A stretch of 64,000 bases of DNA from Candidatus Kryptoniota bacterium (GTDB lineage Bacteria; Bacteroidota; Ignavibacteria; Kryptoniales; JAKASW01), in contig JAHECO010000003.1 in NCBI GenBank assembly GCA_024641705.1, positions 139,826 to 203,825 of the forward strand, given 5' to 3'. The notes beneath the pieces were generated by a model that did not search any database, was not told the origin of the DNA, and was given only the letters and a program-made list of their open reading frames with translations. Both the position numbers and the translations under genes were made by a program. Positions 60,251-64,000 of this stretch are shown one piece after another. The stretch's first letter is position 1; every line of letters begins with the position of its first letter.

Positions 60251-61558
60251 ATGAAAAAGGGGCTGCTGGTTTCATTTCTGGTCATCTCGGTTTTTGCGTG
60301 GAACGATGAGCTCCATGCGCAGTGGGTTCTGCAGAACAGCGGTGTCGATTCCGTGATTACCGATGTGGTCATGATTGATACGATGACGGCGTACGCAGTA
60401 AGCCACGGACGGATGATTCTCAGGACAACGGACAGAGGTGAGACGTGGGTTGACCTGACCGCCCCGTTGTCGTATGTCATGCCGTGGAATGCCGTCGCTT
60501 TCTATGACTCCGCGAACGGCATGGCGGTCGGAGATCAGGGAGCTGTTTTCACCATCAGGGGCGGTAATATGGCGGGCTGGTGCCGCTACATTACTTATGG
60601 CCCGAGTTGTCTTTCTGTTCTCTACGTCGATCCATCGGATATTTATGTCGGCGCTGACTCGGGGCGGATCTATCATTCGCTCGACAGCGGAAGGACGTGG
60701 TCTTCCGAGAAGATAAGCGAATGGCCGATCCGGGCGCTCGTGACGACCGTGCCGCTTTTCGCTGAGGGACAGAATTATGCGTTGACACCCTACTCTATCT
60801 GTTCGAAGTCCGCTTTCCCGTCGTCCGAATGGAAGGAGAGCGTCATCCCGGCGCTGCAGGGGCTCGGCTCGGCCGCGTACGACCTTGGTTTCAGTTATGG
60901 AGGGACGGGCTTCATTGTTGGTGTGGGAGGAGACTTCTGGGCTTCGCCGCTGATACTCCGGAAGGCTCCGTTGGATACGTCATGGACAATGGTTCCTTCG
61001 AGTGTTCCCGGCAGTGGTCCACTGTTCAGCGTGTCGGTACCGTCCCACGACGTGATCTACGCATGCGGGGTGAGCGGAGGAATCGTCAAGTCCACCGACG
61101 GAGGAGATTCGTGGAGCGGCTACTCGCTGCCCTTCGCCCGAGTACAGATCCCTAACCTGTACTCCGTCTACTTCATCGATGAGAAGCACGGCTTCGCCGT
61201 CGGTGAGTCCGGGACAATCCTTTATACTGGCAACGGCGGGGTTGCGGGTATCGACGATCATGGGCCGGGAATTCCGACCGACTTCGTCCTCGAACAGAAT
61301 TATCCGAACCCGTTTAATCCGGCGACAGCGATTAGCTATCAGCTTTCAGCGGTCAGCAAGGTGAGTTTAGTGGTGTATGATATCCTTGGAAGAAAAGTAG
61401 TAACGCTCGTAAACGGGGAGAGGCAATCAGCAGGGAGACATTTTGCTAACTGGGATGGAACCAATCATTCAGGGGAACGCGTCGGTTCGGGGGTATACTA
61501 TTACAGGCTGACGACGGAGACAGGAACCCGGACGAGGAAGGCCGTTCTCATTAAATGA
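60251..61558 (+). CDS. T9SS-targeted protein with BNR/Ycf48-like repeats
   Basis: The 435-residue protein has a signal peptide (MKKGLLVSFLVISVFAWNDE), a beta-propeller-like region of BNR/Ycf48-type repeats (ILRTTDRGETWVDL, IYHSLDSGRTWSSE, IVKSTDGGDSWSGY) over about residues 25-330, and a type A T9SS sorting domain: EQNYPNPFNPATAISYQLS, VYDILGRKVVTLVNG, GVYYYRLTTETGTRTRKAVL. It is predicted to be surface-exposed or secreted through SprA. The start ATG follows AAGGAGGATTT, a strong ribosome-binding site. Ligand and role are unknown. Confidence 0.9.
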   Translation: MKKGLLVSFLVISVFAWNDELHAQWVLQNSGVDSVITDVVMIDTMTAYAVSHGRMILRTTDRGETWVDLTAPLSYVMPWNAVAFYDSANGMAVGDQGAVFTIRGGNMAGWCRYITYGPSCLSVLYVDPSDIYVGADSGRIYHSLDSGRTWSSEKISEWPIRALVTTVPLFAEGQNYALTPYSICSKSAFPSSEWKESVIPALQGLGSAAYDLGFSYGGTGFIVGVGGDFWASPLILRKAPLDTSWTMVPSSVPGSGPLFSVSVPSHDVIYACGVSGGIVKSTDGGDSWSGYSLPFARVQIPNLYSVYFIDEKHGFAVGESGTILYTGNGGVAGIDDHGPGIPTDFVLEQNYPNPFNPATAISYQLSAVSKVSLVVYDILGRKVVTLVNGERQSAGRHFANWDGTNHSGERVGSGVYYYRLTTETGTRTRKAVLIK

Positions 61559-61644
61559 TGCGGGGATTACTTCCCCCGGATCTGGAAGTCTAACTCCCTC
61601 ACAGCATGGAGATGCCGTTTCTTGAGTTCCAAACCGGGCTTTCC

Positions 61645-61650
61645 TATATT
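61645..61650 (+). promoter_or_regulatory. Possible -10 element before sucC
   Basis: TATATT in the context gctttcctatatt resembles the string upstream of aroC (gactttccttatatt). It lies about 140 bases before the sucC start. Only the resemblance between the two sites supports it. Confidence 0.2.
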
Positions 61651-61791
61651 GCCTAAGACCTTTGAGCCGAATCTAAAGAGGTTTTTGGCCTTTACCAGTT
61701 TGAAAATCATTCGGATGAGCAGACTCCCGGGATGAATTCACCTTTCTAGTGCAGGCTAGCCCAATTTTACAAAATCAAACAGGGTTTCAAA

Positions 61792-62955
61792 ATGAAGATT
61801 CACGAATATCAGGCGAAAGAGATTCTCAAGAAGTTCAACGTGGCTATCCCGAAGGGCAAAGTCGCGTTCAGTGTCGATGAAGCAGTAGAGGCTGCGCGCG
61901 AAGTAGGCGGCAGCGTGTGGGTGGTTAAAGCTCAAATCCATGCGGGTGGACGGGGCAAGGGCGGCGGCGTGAAGATCGCCAGGAGTCTGGACGAAGTAAG
62001 ACAACTCGCGTCGCAGATCCTGGGTATGACTCTTGTGACCCACCAGACCGGTCCCGAAGGGAAGGTCGTCAAACGTCTCCTTATCGAACAGGGAATCAAT
62101 ATCGCGAAGGAACTTTACGCGGGAATAGTGCTCGACAGGTCGACATCAAAGAACGTCTTTATGGTATCGACCGAAGGCGGCGTTGAGATAGAAAAAGTCG
62201 CGGCAGAGTCGCCGGAGAAGATTCTTAAGGAAACCGTCGACCCCGGACTCGGCTTGATGCCGTTCCAGGCGAAGAAGCTCGCGTTCGGGCTCGGGCTGAC
62301 CGGCGAGGCTTATAAGAACGGCGTGAAATTTCTAACGGCCCTCTACAAGGCTTACCTGGCGTCGGATGCCAGCCTCGCGGAGATCAACCCGCTTGTCCTG
62401 ACGACCGAAGGCTACGTCATGGCACTTGACGCGAAGATGAATTTCGATGACAACTCGCTCTTCCGGCATCCCGATATTCTCGAGCTCAGGGACCTCGACG
62501 AAGAGTCTCCGCTCGAAGTCGAGGCATCGAAGTTGCACCTGAACTATATCAAACTCGACGGCAACGTCGGTTGCATGGTCAACGGCGCCGGACTCGCGAT
62601 GGCGACGATGGACATTATAAAACTGACCGGCGGTGAGCCGGCCAACTTCCTCGATGTCGGCGGCGGCGCGAACGTCGAGACGGTGTCGAGCGGCTTCAAG
62701 ATCATTTTATCGGATCCCAACGTTAAGGCGATCCTGATAAACATATTCGGCGGAATAGTCCGCTGCGACCGCGTGGTGCAGGGAGTGATAGATGCAGCAA
62801 AGCGCGTCTCCGTCAATCTCCCCGTCGTGGTCAGGCTCGAAGGGACGAACGCCAAAGAGGGCGCGGAGCTCCTCGAGAAGTCGGGTCTCAATTTTGCCGT
62901 CGCAAACGGTTTGAAGGACGCCGCTGAAAAAGTAGTGTCGGCTCTAAGGAACTAA
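61792..62955 (+). CDS. sucC: Succinate-CoA ligase (ADP-forming) subunit beta
   Basis: The 387-residue protein is the normal SucC length. It makes succinyl-CoA or ATP/GTP in the TCA cycle together with SucD, which is not in the window. The ATP-grasp domain starts [20 protein letters not shown]. Motifs include [18 protein letters not shown] near residue 45, [20 protein letters not shown] near 200, and the C-terminal CoA-ligase-type domain with [20 protein letters not shown] and [17 protein letters not shown] near 320. The ATG has no strong ribosome-binding site. GatB starts about 70 bases after its stop. Confidence 0.97.
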   Translation: MKIHEYQAKEILKKFNVAIPKGKVAFSVDEAVEAAREVGGSVWVVKAQIHAGGRGKGGGVKIARSLDEVRQLASQILGMTLVTHQTGPEGKVVKRLLIEQGINIAKELYAGIVLDRSTSKNVFMVSTEGGVEIEKVAAESPEKILKETVDPGLGLMPFQAKKLAFGLGLTGEAYKNGVKFLTALYKAYLASDASLAEINPLVLTTEGYVMALDAKMNFDDNSLFRHPDILELRDLDEESPLEVEASKLHLNYIKLDGNVGCMVNGAGLAMATMDIIKLTGGEPANFLDVGGGANVETVSSGFKIILSDPNVKAILINIFGGIVRCDRVVQGVIDAAKRVSVNLPVVVRLEGTNAKEGAELLEKSGLNFAVANGLKDAAEKVVSALRN

Positions 62956-63024
62956 CTCAATGAGAATTTTGAATTATTGTCAACTGAGAATTTAAAATTC
63001 ACAATTTAAAATTCTGGTTAAGAG

Positions 63025-64000
63025 TTGGATTGGAATAAATACGAAGCGGTAATCGGACTCGAAGTTCACTCGCAGATGCTGACGGAAACGAAAACGTTCT
63101 GCGGGTGCTCGACGAAGTTCGGCAACCCTCCGAACTCGAACGTCTGCCCGGTCTGTCTCGGCATGCCGGGAGTCCTGCCTGTGCTCAACAAGCAGCTCGT
63201 CGAGTTCGCGATAAAGATGGGGCTCGCCACACATTGCCGCATCACTCCGTATTCCATCTTCGCGAGGAAGAATTATTTCTATCCCGACCTTCCGAAGGGG
63301 TACCAGATCTCGCAGTTTGAAGAACCGATCTGTGTCGACGGTTACGTGGAGATAGAAAAGAAAGACGGGACGCAGAAGAAGATCGGGCTCGTAAGGATCC
63401 ACATGGAAGAGGACGCCGGGAAGTCGATACACGACCAGGGCGCGGACACGCTGGTCGACCTGAACCGCTGCGGCGTGCCGCTTCTCGAGATTGTCAGCAA
63501 GCCCGACATCAGGTCAGGCGAAGAAGCGTATCTGTATTTGCAGCAGATAAGACAGATCGTCACTTACCTCGGCATCTGCGACGGAAACATGGAAGAGGGT
63601 TCGCTCCGCTGCGACGCGAATGTCTCGATCCGCCTCCGCGGCGAAGAGAAGCTCGGTACGAAGGCTGAGATCAAGAACATGAACTCCTTCCGCAACGTCG
63701 AGCGCGCCATCGATGTTGAAATCGAAAGACAGTACCTCCTCCTCGAATCGGGTGGACATGTCAGGCAGGAAACGCTTCTCTACGACGCGGACACGAACGA
63801 GGTAAGGCCCATGCGCTCGAAGGAAGAGGCCAACGACTACAGGTATTTCCCCGATCCGGATCTCGTCCCGGTCGCGATTGACGACGCGTGGATCGAACGT
63901 GTGAAGGCCGCTCAGCCGGAGCTCCCGATGGAGCGGCGGAACAGGTATATGCGGGAATTCTCGCTGCCGAAGTACGACGCGGAGATCCTGACGGGCGAAA
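63025..64000 (+). CDS. gatB: Aspartyl/glutamyl-tRNA amidotransferase subunit B (5' part)
   Basis: The gene starts at TTG 63025 ([20 protein letters not shown]) and runs past the window end; 325 residues are visible out of about 475. It transfers ammonia from GatA to Glu-tRNA-Gln or Asp-tRNA-Asn. Zinc-binding cysteines appear in [10 protein letters not shown] and [11 protein letters not shown]. Motifs [32 protein letters not shown] and [12 protein letters not shown] are all present. No ATG fits the conserved N-terminus, so TTG is the start, and the upstream spacer holds gaatttaaaattc word repeats. Neither gatA nor gatC is in view. Confidence 0.95.
   Translation, partial: MDWNKYEAVIGLEVHSQMLTETKTFCGCSTKFGNPPNSNVCPVCLGMPGVLPVLNKQLVEFAIKMGLATHCRITPYSIFARKNYFYPDLPKGYQISQFEEPICVDGYVEIEKKDGTQKKIGLVRIHMEEDAGKSIHDQGADTLVDLNRCGVPLLEIVSKPDIRSGEEAYLYLQQIRQIVTYLGICDGNMEEGSLRCDANVSIRLRGEEKLGTKAEIKNMNSFRNVERAIDVEIERQYLLLESGGHVRQETLLYDADTNEVRPMRSKEEANDYRYFPDPDLVPVAIDDAWIERVKAAQPELPMERRNRYMREFSLPKYDAEILTGE

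Overview
The window looks like a chromosomal segment of a member of the Bacteroidota/Chlorobiota (FCB) group, most likely an Ignavibacteria- or Kryptonia-like lineage. The evidence is a full-length SprA (type IX secretion translocon), two secreted proteins with T9SS-type C-terminal sorting domains (NYPNPFNP motif), a DUF5686/carboxypeptidase-regulatory outer-membrane protein, the split glycine dehydrogenase subunit GcvPA, and a fused homocysteine methyltransferase/methylenetetrahydrofolate reductase. No phage genome, CRISPR array or rRNA operon is visible. The genus cannot be fixed from sequence reading alone.

Layout. 1-8.8 kb (+): accB (3' end only), accC, gcvH, gcvPA, guaA, a TPR protein, a TPR/periplasmic-binding fusion and radC, mostly housekeeping. 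9-13 kb (-): fatty acid hydroxylase-like protein, a small basic protein, tRNA-Val(CAC) beside a damaged tandem copy, and the metF fusion. 13.5-22.1 kb: DUF5686 outer-membrane protein, YkvA-like protein, aroC, an acyltransferase-like membrane protein, an alpha/beta hydrolase, a membrane adenylate cyclase and tadA. 22.1-29.1 kb (-): sprA. 29.7-40.4 kb: response regulator, tam-like methyltransferase, a hydrolase, proB-proA, an ICMT-like methyltransferase and a 1712-residue hybrid histidine kinase with nine PAS domains and a GAF domain. 40.8-43.4 kb: small proteins and a frameshifted cysteine synthase-like gene.

43.5-49.7 kb is the accessory region. A run of unrelated, mostly unknown genes, all on the minus strand, is separated by long hairpin sites with attC-like ends (TAAC ... 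GTTA). Several stop codons lie inside or just before these sites. Cargo includes an HNH nuclease, two HEPN-motif proteins (one in a two-gene unit), a possible PD-(D/E)XK protein, a zinc-ribbon membrane protein and small secreted or membrane proteins. I read this as a gene-cassette array without a visible integrase (a CALIN-like cluster). This is the main discovery candidate.

50-64 kb returns to ordinary genes: a C_GCAxxG-type protein, T9SS cargo, a lipoprotein, a cytochrome c that seems to lack its distal half, two amino-acid permeases, bioY, an endonuclease III with a repeat-derived tail, a second T9SS cargo protein, sucC and the start of gatB.

Four copies of a 129-bp imperfect-hairpin repeat (15.9, 31.8, 47.0 and 54.1 kb) are scattered in both orientations. 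Many intergenic spacers carry short word-like repeats (for example tggaatgatgg, gaattgagaattc, tagtaggtag, aaaggtc), often just before start codons, and these seem characteristic of this genome. Functionally, accB/accC and bioY link to biotin-dependent fatty-acid synthesis; gcvH/gcvPA, metF and guaA to one-carbon and purine metabolism; proB/proA and the permeases to amino-acid supply; and sprA with the sorting-domain proteins to protein export and surface attachment.
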